NCBI GenBank assembly: GCA_028684065.1 | Contig: JAQUGO010000005.1 | Span: 1 to 64,000 of the forward strand | Source of the DNA: Sulfurospirillaceae bacterium | GTDB taxonomy: Bacteria > Campylobacterota > Campylobacteria > Campylobacterales > Sulfurospirillaceae | Direction: 5' to 3' | DNA length: 64,000 nt | Shown: positions 41,937 to 50,158 of the stretch, piece after piece | How the letters are laid out: every line of letters begins with the position of its first letter | How positions within the stretch are numbered: position 1 is the first letter of the stretch | The notes under the pieces: model-generated | Told to the model about the DNA's origin: nothing | The model's input: the letters and a program-made list of their open reading frames with translations, nothing else | Database searches by the model: none | Position numbers and translations under genes: made by a program

Positions 41937-42388
41937 TGGTACAATGCACTATTCAAACCCCGTTAGGAACGGTTCTCGCTACGTCGGATGCACTTGGAAT
42001 CTGTTCGCTTGATTTTGAGAATACAGTGCTAGAGAGGGAAGAAAATAATGTTCATCTTGAGCAACTTAAGCAAGAATTGCAAGAGTATTTTAATGGCAGT
42101 CGCACAACTTTTACGGTTGCTCTTCATCCCACCGGAACGCCTTTTCAACTTAGGGTTTGGCAATGTTTATGTGCTATTCCGTATGGGCATACCATTTCGT
42201 ATAGTGAAGAGGCAAAAATGCTAGAACATCCGAGTGCAACACGTGCTGTTGCCAATGCAAATGGGAAAAATCCCATTCCTATTGTCATCCCATGTCACCG
42301 AGTGATTGCAAAAGATAAAAGTTTGGGTGGCTATAGTGGTGGTCTATGGCGCAAAGAATTATTACTTAATTTGGAGAAGCGAAGATGA
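41933..42388 (+). CDS. ogt: Methylated-DNA-protein cysteine methyltransferase
   Basis: A 151-aa DNA repair protein that takes methyl groups from O6-methylguanine. The active site PCHRVI is at ~122-127, after ATRAVANANGKNPIPIVI. The DNA-binding wing GTPFQLRVWQCLCAIPYGHTISY precedes it. The start is ATG 41933 or the next codon 41936, which is better spaced from AAGGA (41924-41928). It overlaps the GNAT and glycerate-kinase genes by 4 bases each. Confidence 0.9.
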   Translation: MMVQCTIQTPLGTVLATSDALGICSLDFENTVLEREENNVHLEQLKQELQEYFNGSRTTFTVALHPTGTPFQLRVWQCLCAIPYGHTISYSEEAKMLEHPSATRAVANANGKNPIPIVIPCHRVIAKDKSLGGYSGGLWRKELLLNLEKRR

Positions 42389-43530
42389 AAGTTGTTGTTG
42401 CGATAGATTCGTTTAAAGGTTGCATTGGTTCAAGGGCTCTTTCTCTGTGTGTAGAAGAAGGAATTAGAGTGGTTTATCCTGATGTTGTTGTTGAGGCATA
42501 TGAAGTAGCTGATGGTGGCGAAGGAACCGTGCAAGCGATGGTTGAGAATACCCATGGAAAAATCATTACATGTCATGTTCACGATCCTTTGATGCAGAAG
42601 ATTGAAGCGGCCTATGGTATTTTAGGCAATGGCAAAACGGCAGTCATTGAGATGGCTACGGCGGCTGGTCTTCCCTTGGTGCCCGCAAACCTTCGTAATC
42701 CAAGAGTAACGACAACGTACGGTGTTGGAGAGTTGATCAAAGATGCACTCGCTCGTGGATGTCGTGAATTTATCGTGGGCATTGGAGGTAGTGCGACTAA
42801 TGATGCGGGACTTGGGATGCTTCAAGCTTTAGGGTTTCGCTTTTTTGACGAAGCAGGCAACGACGTAGGTTTAGGCGGTGATGCTCTAGGAAAAGTTGCG
42901 CGTATTGATAGTACCCTAGCGATGCCTCTTCTCAAAGAGAGCCATTTTACGGTTGCATGTGACGTTGATAATCCGATGTATGGTGAGCGTGGTGCTGCAC
43001 ATATCTATGGCAAGCAAAAGGGTGCAAGTAGCGAAGATATACTTATATTAGATGCCAATGTTAAACATTTTGCAGAGCTTCTCGAACAACAATTAGATAA
43101 AAAGGTAGCCCACATTGCAGGTTCAGGTGCCGCAGGTGCTTTGGGTGGAGGTTTTTTAGCCTTTTTAAATGCCTCACTTCAACCGGGTATTGATATGGTC
43201 TTAGATACCATTCATTTTGAAGAGTGCATCAAAGATGCTCAGTTTGTTATCACTGGTGAAGGCAAAATCGACGCACAATCGGCTATGGGTAAAGTCATCA
43301 GTGGTATTGCCAAACGATGTGTGAAACAAAAGGTTCCTTTATTGGCTTTTGCTGGGCATGTTGAAGAGAGTGCTAAAGCCTTGCATGAGGATGGAGTTAC
43401 GGCACTTTTCTCGATTATGCATGCGCCTATAAGTCTTGAAGAAGCGATGTGCGAAGATAAAACAAAAGTTTTAATGAAACAGGCTGTTGAAGAAGTTTTT
43501 AGAGTGATAAAAGTGGCAAAGGGAAAATAA
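42385..43530 (+). CDS. glxK: Glycerate kinase (GlxK/GarK type)
   Basis: A 381-aa class II glycerate kinase that phosphorylates D-glycerate to 2-phosphoglycerate. Typical stretches: VVVAIDSFKGCIGS at the start, VADGGEGTVQAM, GIGGSATNDAGLGMLQALGFRFFDEAG and ITGEGKIDAQSAMGKVISGIAKRC. It is the last gene of a GNAT-ogt-glxK set linked by ATGA overlaps. It links to central metabolism through enolase at 60909. Confidence 0.9.
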   Translation: MKVVVAIDSFKGCIGSRALSLCVEEGIRVVYPDVVVEAYEVADGGEGTVQAMVENTHGKIITCHVHDPLMQKIEAAYGILGNGKTAVIEMATAAGLPLVPANLRNPRVTTTYGVGELIKDALARGCREFIVGIGGSATNDAGLGMLQALGFRFFDEAGNDVGLGGDALGKVARIDSTLAMPLLKESHFTVACDVDNPMYGERGAAHIYGKQKGASSEDILILDANVKHFAELLEQQLDKKVAHIAGSGAAGALGGGFLAFLNASLQPGIDMVLDTIHFEECIKDAQFVITGEGKIDAQSAMGKVISGIAKRCVKQKVPLLAFAGHVEESAKALHEDGVTALFSIMHAPISLEEAMCEDKTKVLMKQAVEEVFRVIKVAKGK

Positions 43531-43537
43531 TAATCTT

Positions 43538-43699
43538 TTGATTATAGAAATAAAGAAATTTCCCTCGCCAACAGAGAAAGCGGATGATATCAAAAAAATT
43601 AAAGCTTTTATAGTGGAATATCCATATTATTATCAATTTGGCGCTTTTATCTCGTTTGATGAGTACCCTGTTGAGTGGTTTAATCAAGATGAATTATGA
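43538..43699 (+). pseudogene. Orphan 53-codon frame, possible gene remnant
   Basis: A TTG-initiated frame after the glycerate-kinase stop gives IIEIKKFPSPTEKADD, then an aromatic-rich YPYYYQFGAFISFDEYPVEWF end. It has no ATG or convincing ribosome site. The protein-like composition suggests a decayed or very small gene. Evidence is weak. Confidence 0.3.
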
Positions 43700-43714
43700 A
43701 AAGCATGTGTGTAT

Positions 43715-43811
43715 AAGCACCAAAGGTGCGCGGGCACTCTGCCGAAGAGAACACAGCGTAAGCGTAGTTTTTTCACAGAAACTTCGTTTTGAGCTTAGCT
43801 CTAAAAGCGTG
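43715..43811 (+). repeat. Diverged relative of the structured repeat (copy C)
   Basis: A ~97-nt stretch with the same order as copies A/B: hairpin GCACC-AAA-GGTGC, then CGGGC, then CAGCGTAAGCGTAG. A TTTTGAGC-TTA-GCTCTAAAA hairpin and a final GCGTG complete it. Primary sequence is weakly conserved, so membership rests mainly on structure and motif order. It lies immediately before the NFACT-like gene. Confidence 0.45.
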
Positions 43812-43838
43812 TCAAGAATCTAAGTAAGAAAGAATTTA

Positions 43839-45170
43839 ATGAAACATACAGAACTGGTTAAAATAACCGAATACCTCCAACAATTTAAAAAAATATCCTC
43901 CATCTCACGTGCAGATGATAATGTTCTTAAACTCTATTTTGAGCGAGGCTTACCTTTGTTTGTAGATTTGAGCCGTAATGATTCGTATGTTTTTATCAAA
44001 GAAGATTTTAAACGCTCTAAACTTTATAATGCTCCTTTTGATGTTATTCTTTCAAAACGTTTTGCCAATAGTGCTTTGGAAGTGGCAGAAGTAGAAGAGG
44101 GTAACCGCATTTTACGATTACGTGTTTTGGCAAGTTCTAGTTATAAGGCTCAGCGCACTACGTTGCAACTTGAATTTACAGGGCGCAATACCAATGCTAT
44201 CATTTTAGATGAAGAAGGCATTGTATTAGAAGCACTTCGCCATATCGACACAAGTGTTAGTTTTCGAAGTGTTAAAGTGGGTGAACCTTTAGTGGTATTA
44301 CCTCCACGTGAGCTAAAAGAGAAGCCTTTTGAGATGCATGGAAGCATTGAAGAACATCTTATGGAAGCATTCCAAAAACGTTTACATGTAAGGCTTGCCG
44401 ATAGTAAAATACAAAAAATAGCCCTTATTAGCAAAAAGATAGAAAAGCTTATGACACATATCAACATATTGGAAAATGAGGCTGAGCTTTATGTACAGAG
44501 TGATATCGCTAACCATCACGGTACGCTAGTGCTTGCTAATTTACAGCATATTAAGGGATACCAAGAGGCCGTACGTATAGTGGATTTTGAAGGTAATGAC
44601 ATTGAAATTCCACTGCCCAAAGAGGCACAAACCCCACAAATGGCTGCCAATATGCTTTTTAAGAAGTCTAAAAAACTACGTCAAAAAGCGCTTTCAGTGC
44701 ATCGACAAAAAGAAAATTTAGAGGAGAAAAAGCTCTTTCTGGAGCGCTTGCATGAGATGGTACAAAGTTGTGTGGATGAAGAAGAAATCAATATATTAGT
44801 ACCCAAACAACGCCAAGTCAAGCAAAAAAGTGATGATAGTTTGTATTATGAAACCTTTTTTCTTGAGGGGTATAAAATCATGCTTGGCAAAAATGAAAAA
44901 GGCAACATTGCCTTACTTAAAGAAGCTAGAAAAAGTGATATTTGGTTACACATCAAAGAAATGCCCTCAGCCCATGTTATTATTAGGACGGAAAAACAAA
45001 ATATTCCCGAACCAGTTTTGCTTTTTGCCGCAAAGCTGTGTGTGAATTTTAGCGTCTCTCAAAAAGGTGGCTATTTGGTCGATTATACTGCACGTAAAAA
45101 CGTTAAACCTTTTGATGGAGCGAATGTTGCTTATGAAGTGTATCAGAGCTTAAAAATATACAAAGAGTAA
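43839..45170 (+). CDS. NFACT/RqcH-like RNA-binding protein (FbpA family)
   Basis: A 443-aa protein. It has a shortened N-terminal NFACT domain (~1-180), helical coiled-coil regions (~185-330, with a FKKSKKLRQKALSVHRQKENLEEKK stretch), and a C-terminal NFACT-R/DUF814 domain. In that domain (~340-443), EARKSDIWLHIKEMPSAHVII and KGGYLVDYTARKNVKPF are visible. The family includes RqcH/Rqc2, which adds alanine tails to stalled peptides on large ribosomal subunits. The older label fibronectin-binding protein comes from Gram-positives. It is flanked by repeat-like elements on both sides. Confidence 0.85.
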   Translation: MKHTELVKITEYLQQFKKISSISRADDNVLKLYFERGLPLFVDLSRNDSYVFIKEDFKRSKLYNAPFDVILSKRFANSALEVAEVEEGNRILRLRVLASSSYKAQRTTLQLEFTGRNTNAIILDEEGIVLEALRHIDTSVSFRSVKVGEPLVVLPPRELKEKPFEMHGSIEEHLMEAFQKRLHVRLADSKIQKIALISKKIEKLMTHINILENEAELYVQSDIANHHGTLVLANLQHIKGYQEAVRIVDFEGNDIEIPLPKEAQTPQMAANMLFKKSKKLRQKALSVHRQKENLEEKKLFLERLHEMVQSCVDEEEINILVPKQRQVKQKSDDSLYYETFFLEGYKIMLGKNEKGNIALLKEARKSDIWLHIKEMPSAHVIIRTEKQNIPEPVLLFAAKLCVNFSVSQKGGYLVDYTARKNVKPFDGANVAYEVYQSLKIYKE

Positions 45171-45213
45171 GCATAGCGCAGCGTAGCTTTTAGACTATGC
45201 CAAAGACGTATGT
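45171..45213 (+). repeat. Short diverged relative of the structured repeat (copy D)
   Basis: The sequence right after the NFACT-like stop has GCATAG...CTATGC pairing around CGCAGCGTAGCTTTTAGA. It then runs CCAAAGACGTATG, echoing the second half of copies A/B (GCATAGCGTAGGTTTTAG...GCC...CGTG). Only the 3' portion is present, so homology is uncertain. Confidence 0.35.
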
Positions 45214-45228
45214 AAAAAGGAGCCTCCC

Positions 45229-45549
45229 ATGCCCGTTGGTCCTATAGGTAGTGTGATTTATGCTAATCAACTCACGACACTTCAAGCTTCTAAGCAAGGT
45301 GATTATCAAAATAGAGTTGATATACAAAATGCTGCTGCTGTAGCAATGCTCAATGAAAAAGAGGATGAAGTGCAAGAAGTGCGAGCTCCTGAAGAAACGT
45401 ATCGAATTGACCCAGAAAATGAGCATGAAAAGCAAAAAAAAGATGAAGAAAATGGTGCCAAAGAAGAGCAAATACGACTTGAAAAGCATGAGCATCAAGA
45501 AGAGGAAAATGAACCTCCCCATTTAGGTCTGCTTGACGTTAAAGCTTAA
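45229..45549 (+). CDS. Hypothetical charged protein between NFACT and cdsA genes
   Basis: A 106-aa protein without signal or membrane segment. The N-terminus (MPVGPIGSVIYANQLTTLQ) is uncharged and ordered. From ~45 on it is dominated by Glu, Lys and His, probably a coiled coil or disordered, and it ends PPHLGLLDVKA. I do not recognise a family; a small coiled-coil gene occurs between similar neighbours in Campylobacter as I recall. AAAAAGGAGC precedes the ATG. Confidence 0.65.
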   Translation: MPVGPIGSVIYANQLTTLQASKQGDYQNRVDIQNAAAVAMLNEKEDEVQEVRAPEETYRIDPENEHEKQKKDEENGAKEEQIRLEKHEHQEEENEPPHLGLLDVKA

Positions 45550-45598
45550 ACTCACATAGGCTTTGCTATTATTTTAAAAATAACAAGAAGAGTAAAGC

Positions 45599-46363
45599 AT
45601 GAACTTTAAAGCACTTATTGAGTCGAATAAACAACGTGTTCTCACTGGTCTTGCAATGATAGCCTTTGCAGCCATCATTGCCTTTTTGGACAATGGCTTA
45701 ATCACATGGGCTATTTTAGGCGTAATGTATCTCTTTGCCTTTTATGAGTCAATGAATCTTTTTGGTATTAAAGACAACAAACTCTATGTTTATGCCATTG
45801 CTTTATGGCTTGCGGCCTATGTTTATCCTAATCCTGATGATTTAATTTTTCTCGTGTTGATTATTTCTTTAGCCATTATGGCCTATACTAAACAGCTTAA
45901 TTATACTCTCCTTGCACCTTTTCTTTACCCTTCTATCTCAATGCTTTTTATGTACACCTTGTACCATGACTTTGGTATGAATATTTTATTGTGGCTTATT
46001 GTAATAGTGGCATTTACCGATACTGGAGCCTATTTTGTGGGTAAAAGCATCGGTAAAACACCTTTTTCACCTACGTCACCCAATAAAACACTTGAAGGAG
46101 TCCTTGGTGGTGTTATGATTGCTAGCACAGCTGGATTTGTTATCGGAACTCTTTTTGTTTCCGCGTGGCTTGCATTGTTAGTGTCTATCTCGGTATCTAT
46201 CACTTCCGTTTTTGGTGATTTGTTTGAAAGCTTACTTAAAAGAGAAGCGGATGTTAAAGATAGTGGAACGCTTTTTCCAGGACATGGTGGAATGTTAGAT
46301 CGACTGGATGGCTATTTGTTCAGTGCTATTGTCATGGTTATTTTACTTCGAGGGCTAGCTTAA
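45599..46363 (+). CDS. cdsA: Phosphatidate cytidylyltransferase
   Basis: A 254-aa inner-membrane enzyme that makes CDP-diacylglycerol from phosphatidate and CTP. It has about seven membrane segments and the family end SVFGDLFESLLKREADVKDSGTLFPGHGGMLDRLDGYLF, with the CDP-DAG signature Asp residues. Its stop is immediately followed by the dxr GTG start. Pairing cdsA-dxr is seen in other Campylobacterota. Confidence 0.93.
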   Translation: MNFKALIESNKQRVLTGLAMIAFAAIIAFLDNGLITWAILGVMYLFAFYESMNLFGIKDNKLYVYAIALWLAAYVYPNPDDLIFLVLIISLAIMAYTKQLNYTLLAPFLYPSISMLFMYTLYHDFGMNILLWLIVIVAFTDTGAYFVGKSIGKTPFSPTSPNKTLEGVLGGVMIASTAGFVIGTLFVSAWLALLVSISVSITSVFGDLFESLLKREADVKDSGTLFPGHGGMLDRLDGYLFSAIVMVILLRGLA

Positions 46364-47434
46364 GTGGTTATTTTAGGGAGTACAGGCTCCATTGGGGTTA
46401 ATGCATTAGTGATTGCACAGCGATTTCATTTGCATGTGGAAGCTTTGGTTGCTGGCAAAAATATCACACTTTTAAATGAACAAATTAAAATTTTTCAGCC
46501 GCAGTATGTTTGTATCAGTGATGAAGCTGATAAGGCTTTTGTGGAGCATTCAAATGTATTTGTCGGGCAAGAAGGTATTTTAGAGATTCTCAATCGTTCC
46601 ACTAGTGATATTGTAGTCAATGCCCTTGTTGGTTTTGTGGGGCTTGCTCCAAGCATTGAAACACTTAGGCTTGGAAAGCGTTTAGCCCTTGCCAATAAAG
46701 AGTCGTTGGTGGTTGCAGGACATTTACTAGATACTTCCAAAATCATTCCTATTGATAGCGAGCATTTTGGTTTGTGGTATCTTTTAAATGGTCGGGCGGT
46801 GACGGGTATGACGATAACTGCTAGCGGGGGAGCTTTTCGTGATACGCCATTGGAACAACTCGCTCACATGAGCCCAGCCGATGCCCTCAAACATCCTAAT
46901 TGGAGCATGGGTTCCAAAATTACCATTGATAGTGCAACGATGACCAATAAACTTTTTGAACTTTTAGAAGCCAAATGGTTATTTGGGTGTGAAAAACTTG
47001 GGGCCATCATTGAGCCAAAATCCATCATTCATGCTTTTGTGGAATTTCAAGATGGAAGCAGTGTGGCACATTTAGCGAACGCTGATATGAAATTACCAAT
47101 TGCTTACGCCCTTTTGGGGGAAGTGAAAGAGCGCATTTTACCACCTGTGGATTTAGCTACTATTGGGGGCTTTAACTTCTCTCCCATTAGCAAAGAGCGC
47201 TTTCCTATTTGGGAAATTAAAGATGATGTTTTATCCAATCCCAAACGTGGTGTGGTTATAAATGCGGCAAATGAAGTAGCGCAAGCGCACTTTTTTCACG
47301 GTAAAATCAACATTTTAGAATTAGCCCAGTTGAGTATAAAGGCGTACCGCCATTTTGAACAAGCAATTCCTCAAAGCTTGGATGAAGTGTTTGAAATAGA
47401 TAAAGAAGTCAGAGCCTATTGCCAATCTAGCTAA
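46364..47434 (+). CDS. dxr: 1-deoxy-D-xylulose-5-phosphate reductoisomerase
   Basis: A 356-aa enzyme of the MEP isoprenoid pathway that reduces and rearranges DXP to MEP with NADPH. The N-terminal NADPH loop is ILGSTGSIGVN. ALANKESLVVAG, PIDSEHFGLWY and TASGGAFRD are catalytic landmarks. The GTG start directly follows the cdsA stop with no intervening base. A long inverted repeat begins immediately after the stop. Confidence 0.94.
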   Translation: MVILGSTGSIGVNALVIAQRFHLHVEALVAGKNITLLNEQIKIFQPQYVCISDEADKAFVEHSNVFVGQEGILEILNRSTSDIVVNALVGFVGLAPSIETLRLGKRLALANKESLVVAGHLLDTSKIIPIDSEHFGLWYLLNGRAVTGMTITASGGAFRDTPLEQLAHMSPADALKHPNWSMGSKITIDSATMTNKLFELLEAKWLFGCEKLGAIIEPKSIIHAFVEFQDGSSVAHLANADMKLPIAYALLGEVKERILPPVDLATIGGFNFSPISKERFPIWEIKDDVLSNPKRGVVINAANEVAQAHFFHGKINILELAQLSIKAYRHFEQAIPQSLDEVFEIDKEVRAYCQSS

Positions 47435-47509
47435 AGATATGTCCTCATAGTCATTCGTTACCTTTTTCTTTTATGCACAAAGAGTTCGCATGGGTATGAG
47501 GAAATATCT
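47435..47509 (+). other. Long stem-loop between dxr and uraA
   Basis: 15-base arms (47435-47449 and 47495-47509) pair with one mismatch and enclose a 45-nt region with smaller pairings such as ATGC/GCAT. No U-tract follows directly. It may be a dxr terminator or a structured leader of the uracil permease gene starting 31 bases downstream. It does not match the purine riboswitch core as far as I can see. Confidence 0.5.
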
Positions 47510-47540
47510 AATATAAAAAATCTATTACAAAGAGGTGTAA

Positions 47541-48791
47541 ATGTTACAGAGTACAGACTACAACTTTAGGCTCAAAGACAGCATTATCGGGCTGCAGTTT
47601 TTGTTCGTTGCCTTTGGTGCGTTGGTATTGGTGCCTATCCTTACAGGCTTAAATCCTAATGTGGCGCTTTTTACCGCAGGACTTGGAACATTGATTTTTC
47701 AAATCACTACGCGAAAAGCTATTCCACCCGTTTTTTTGGCGTCTTCTTTTGCCTTTATTGCGCCGATTATTTATGGGGTAAAAACATGGGGTATTGCAGG
47801 CACGATGAGTGGTCTTGTGGCGGCTGGTCTTTTTTATGTTTTATTGAGTGTATTGATTCAGATTAAGGGAACAAACTTTTTACATTTTATGCTTCCGCCT
47901 GTGGTAACGGGTCCTGTTATTATGACAATAGGCTTGATTCTTTCCCCCGTAGCGGTGAATATGGCAATGGGTAAAACGGGTGATGGCGCCATTGTATTGG
48001 TGCCTTTTACGCAAGCAATCATCATTTCTCTTGTAGCACTGACAGCAACGATGTTAGCAACTCTTTTGGGCAAGGGTGTTCTTCGTTTGTTACCTATTAT
48101 GTGCGGCATTGTGACAGGCTATATCACTTCATTACTTTTTGGCATTGTCAGTTTTAGCTCCGTTGCAAATGCGCCATGGTTTGCCATGCCAGCATTTATT
48201 GCACCAGAATTTAATATGGAAGCTATCTTGTATATTCTTCCTATCGCTATTGCACCCGCGGTGGAACATGTGGGCGATATCTTAGCGATTAGTAATGTGA
48301 CTAAAAAAGATTATCTGCTCAAACCAGGTTTAAAAATGACGCTTTTAGGGGATGGTTTGGCTACCAGTGCGGCATCACTCTTTGGCGGACCACCGAATAC
48401 AACCTATTCAGAAGTTACAGGGGCTGTTACAATTACAAAAGCCTTTAATCCTGCCATTATGACATGGGCGGCGATTTTTGCAATTGTCTTAGCGTTTGTA
48501 GGAAAACTGGGTGGTTTATTGGCCACGATTCCAGTGCCAGTTATGGGTGGAATTTTGCTTTTATTGTTTGGAATTATTGCTTCAATTGGTATGGAAACGT
48601 TGATAAAAGGCAAAGTTGATATGGCCGATCCTCGCAATATGATTATTGTTTCCATTATCTTGGTTTTTGCCATTGGTGGTATGACATTTGATTTTGGTGG
48701 TACGAAGTTTAGCGGTATTGGTTTAGGTGCTATAGTAGGCATTTTCTTAAATCTAGTATTACCTAAAACACGTCATTTTGACGGTTATTAA
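47541..48791 (+). CDS. uraA: Uracil/xanthine permease (NCS2 family)
   Basis: A 416-aa integral membrane protein with ~14 hydrophobic segments. It has the NCS2 signature IAIAPAVEHVGDILAISNVT, in which Glu binds the nucleobase, and LGDGLATSAASLFGGPPNTTYSEVTGAV in the second half. It imports uracil or a related base with protons. It is separated from dxr by a long stem-loop and from the symporter by 23 bases. Confidence 0.88.
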   Translation: MLQSTDYNFRLKDSIIGLQFLFVAFGALVLVPILTGLNPNVALFTAGLGTLIFQITTRKAIPPVFLASSFAFIAPIIYGVKTWGIAGTMSGLVAAGLFYVLLSVLIQIKGTNFLHFMLPPVVTGPVIMTIGLILSPVAVNMAMGKTGDGAIVLVPFTQAIIISLVALTATMLATLLGKGVLRLLPIMCGIVTGYITSLLFGIVSFSSVANAPWFAMPAFIAPEFNMEAILYILPIAIAPAVEHVGDILAISNVTKKDYLLKPGLKMTLLGDGLATSAASLFGGPPNTTYSEVTGAVTITKAFNPAIMTWAAIFAIVLAFVGKLGGLLATIPVPVMGGILLLLFGIIASIGMETLIKGKVDMADPRNMIIVSIILVFAIGGMTFDFGGTKFSGIGLGAIVGIFLNLVLPKTRHFDGY

Positions 48792-48814
48792 TCTTTATCT
48801 ATAAAGGGGCAAAA

Positions 48815-50143
48815 ATGGAGTTTTTAGAAAGCATTGTTTCAACACTTTCTTCAATTGTTTGGGGACCTCCAATGTTGATTTTATTGGTAGGAACAGGTAT
48901 TTATTTGACGATTATTTTAAAAGGGATGCAATTTTGGGCATTACCGCATGCACTCAAGCTTATTTTTCATAAAGAGCACAATGGCGAAGGTGAAATCAGT
49001 CACTTTGCCGCTTTGATGACAGCACTTGCCGCAACGGTGGGTATCGGAAATATCGTAGGGGTTGCTACTGCGATTACGATGGGAGGCCCTGGAGCTGTGT
49101 TTTGGATGTGGGTGACAGGACTTGTGGGTATGGCAACAAAATATTCAGAAGCCGTTTTAGCGGTTAAGTATCGTCAAAGAGGACATCATGGATTTAAAGG
49201 TGGCCCAATGTACTACTTAACCTATGGTCTTGATATGCCACGCTTGGGTATGGCTTTTGCCGTCTTTACAGCGCTTGCCGCATTTGGTATCGGCAATATG
49301 ACACAAGCGAACGCCGTTTCTCAGATTTTAAGTACCCAAATGGATATTCCGACTTGGGTTACAGGGTTGGTACTTCTCACGTTAACAGCCGTTGTTATTT
49401 TGGGCGGTATTAAATCGATTGGTAAATTTACCTCTTTCTTAGTACCTTTTATGATTGTCGGTTATGTGGTCGCGGCTGTGACAATTTTAATTTTACATGC
49501 GGATAAAATTGGTGGTGCATTTGGGCTTATCTTTGGCCATGCCTTTAGTCCTATTGCCGCAGGTGGTGGATTTATAGGTGCGACGATGGCCGCTGCGATT
49601 CGTTATGGTGTGGCACGGGGTGTTTTTTCTAATGAATCAGGATTAGGTTCAGCACCTATTGCTGCAGCTGCGGCTAAAACAAATGACCCTGTACGTCAAG
49701 CACTTGTGAGCATGACACAAACGTTTATTGATACGTTGGTTGTGTGTACTATGACGGCTTTGATTATTTTAATTGCTCCTTTTTGGCAACAAGGTGTAAG
49801 TCCAGGTTTATTGACGATGCAAAGTTTTAATCTTTACCTTGGTTCTACGGGCTCCTACATCGTGATTATTGCAACGGTGCTTTTTGCCTTTTCTACCATC
49901 TTAGGATGGAGTTATTATGGAGAAAAAGCGTTTGAGTATATTGTTGGTGAGAAGTATATTCGGTTGTACCGTGTTTTATTTATCGCTTTTGTCATGGTGG
50001 GTGCGATGATGAAACTTGAATTTGTATGGAATTTTTCAGACCTTATGAATGGCATGATGGCTATTCCTAACTTGATAGCGCTTTTGCTTCTCTCACGTGT
50101 CATTTCTTCCGAGAGTAATCGCTATTTTAAATCCTTGAAATAA
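48815..50143 (+). CDS. Amino-acid carrier, sodium/alanine symporter (AGCS family)
   Basis: A 442-aa membrane protein with ~11 hydrophobic segments. AGCS landmarks: AALMTALAATVGIGNIVGVATAITMGGPGAVFWMW (~63-97) and ARGVFSNESGLGSAPIAAAAA (~265-285). It takes up alanine or glycine with sodium. It may be co-transcribed with uraA upstream and the phosphoesterase downstream. Confidence 0.9.
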   Translation: MEFLESIVSTLSSIVWGPPMLILLVGTGIYLTIILKGMQFWALPHALKLIFHKEHNGEGEISHFAALMTALAATVGIGNIVGVATAITMGGPGAVFWMWVTGLVGMATKYSEAVLAVKYRQRGHHGFKGGPMYYLTYGLDMPRLGMAFAVFTALAAFGIGNMTQANAVSQILSTQMDIPTWVTGLVLLTLTAVVILGGIKSIGKFTSFLVPFMIVGYVVAAVTILILHADKIGGAFGLIFGHAFSPIAAGGGFIGATMAAAIRYGVARGVFSNESGLGSAPIAAAAAKTNDPVRQALVSMTQTFIDTLVVCTMTALIILIAPFWQQGVSPGLLTMQSFNLYLGSTGSYIVIIATVLFAFSTILGWSYYGEKAFEYIVGEKYIRLYRVLFIAFVMVGAMMKLEFVWNFSDLMNGMMAIPNLIALLLLSRVISSESNRYFKSLK

Positions 50144-50158
50144 GAATGAAAAACAAAG

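Noticed and set aside
47435-47509. Purine riboswitch before uraA
   Set aside because: The long outer stem is there, but the three-way junction and the conserved loop bases are not recognisable.
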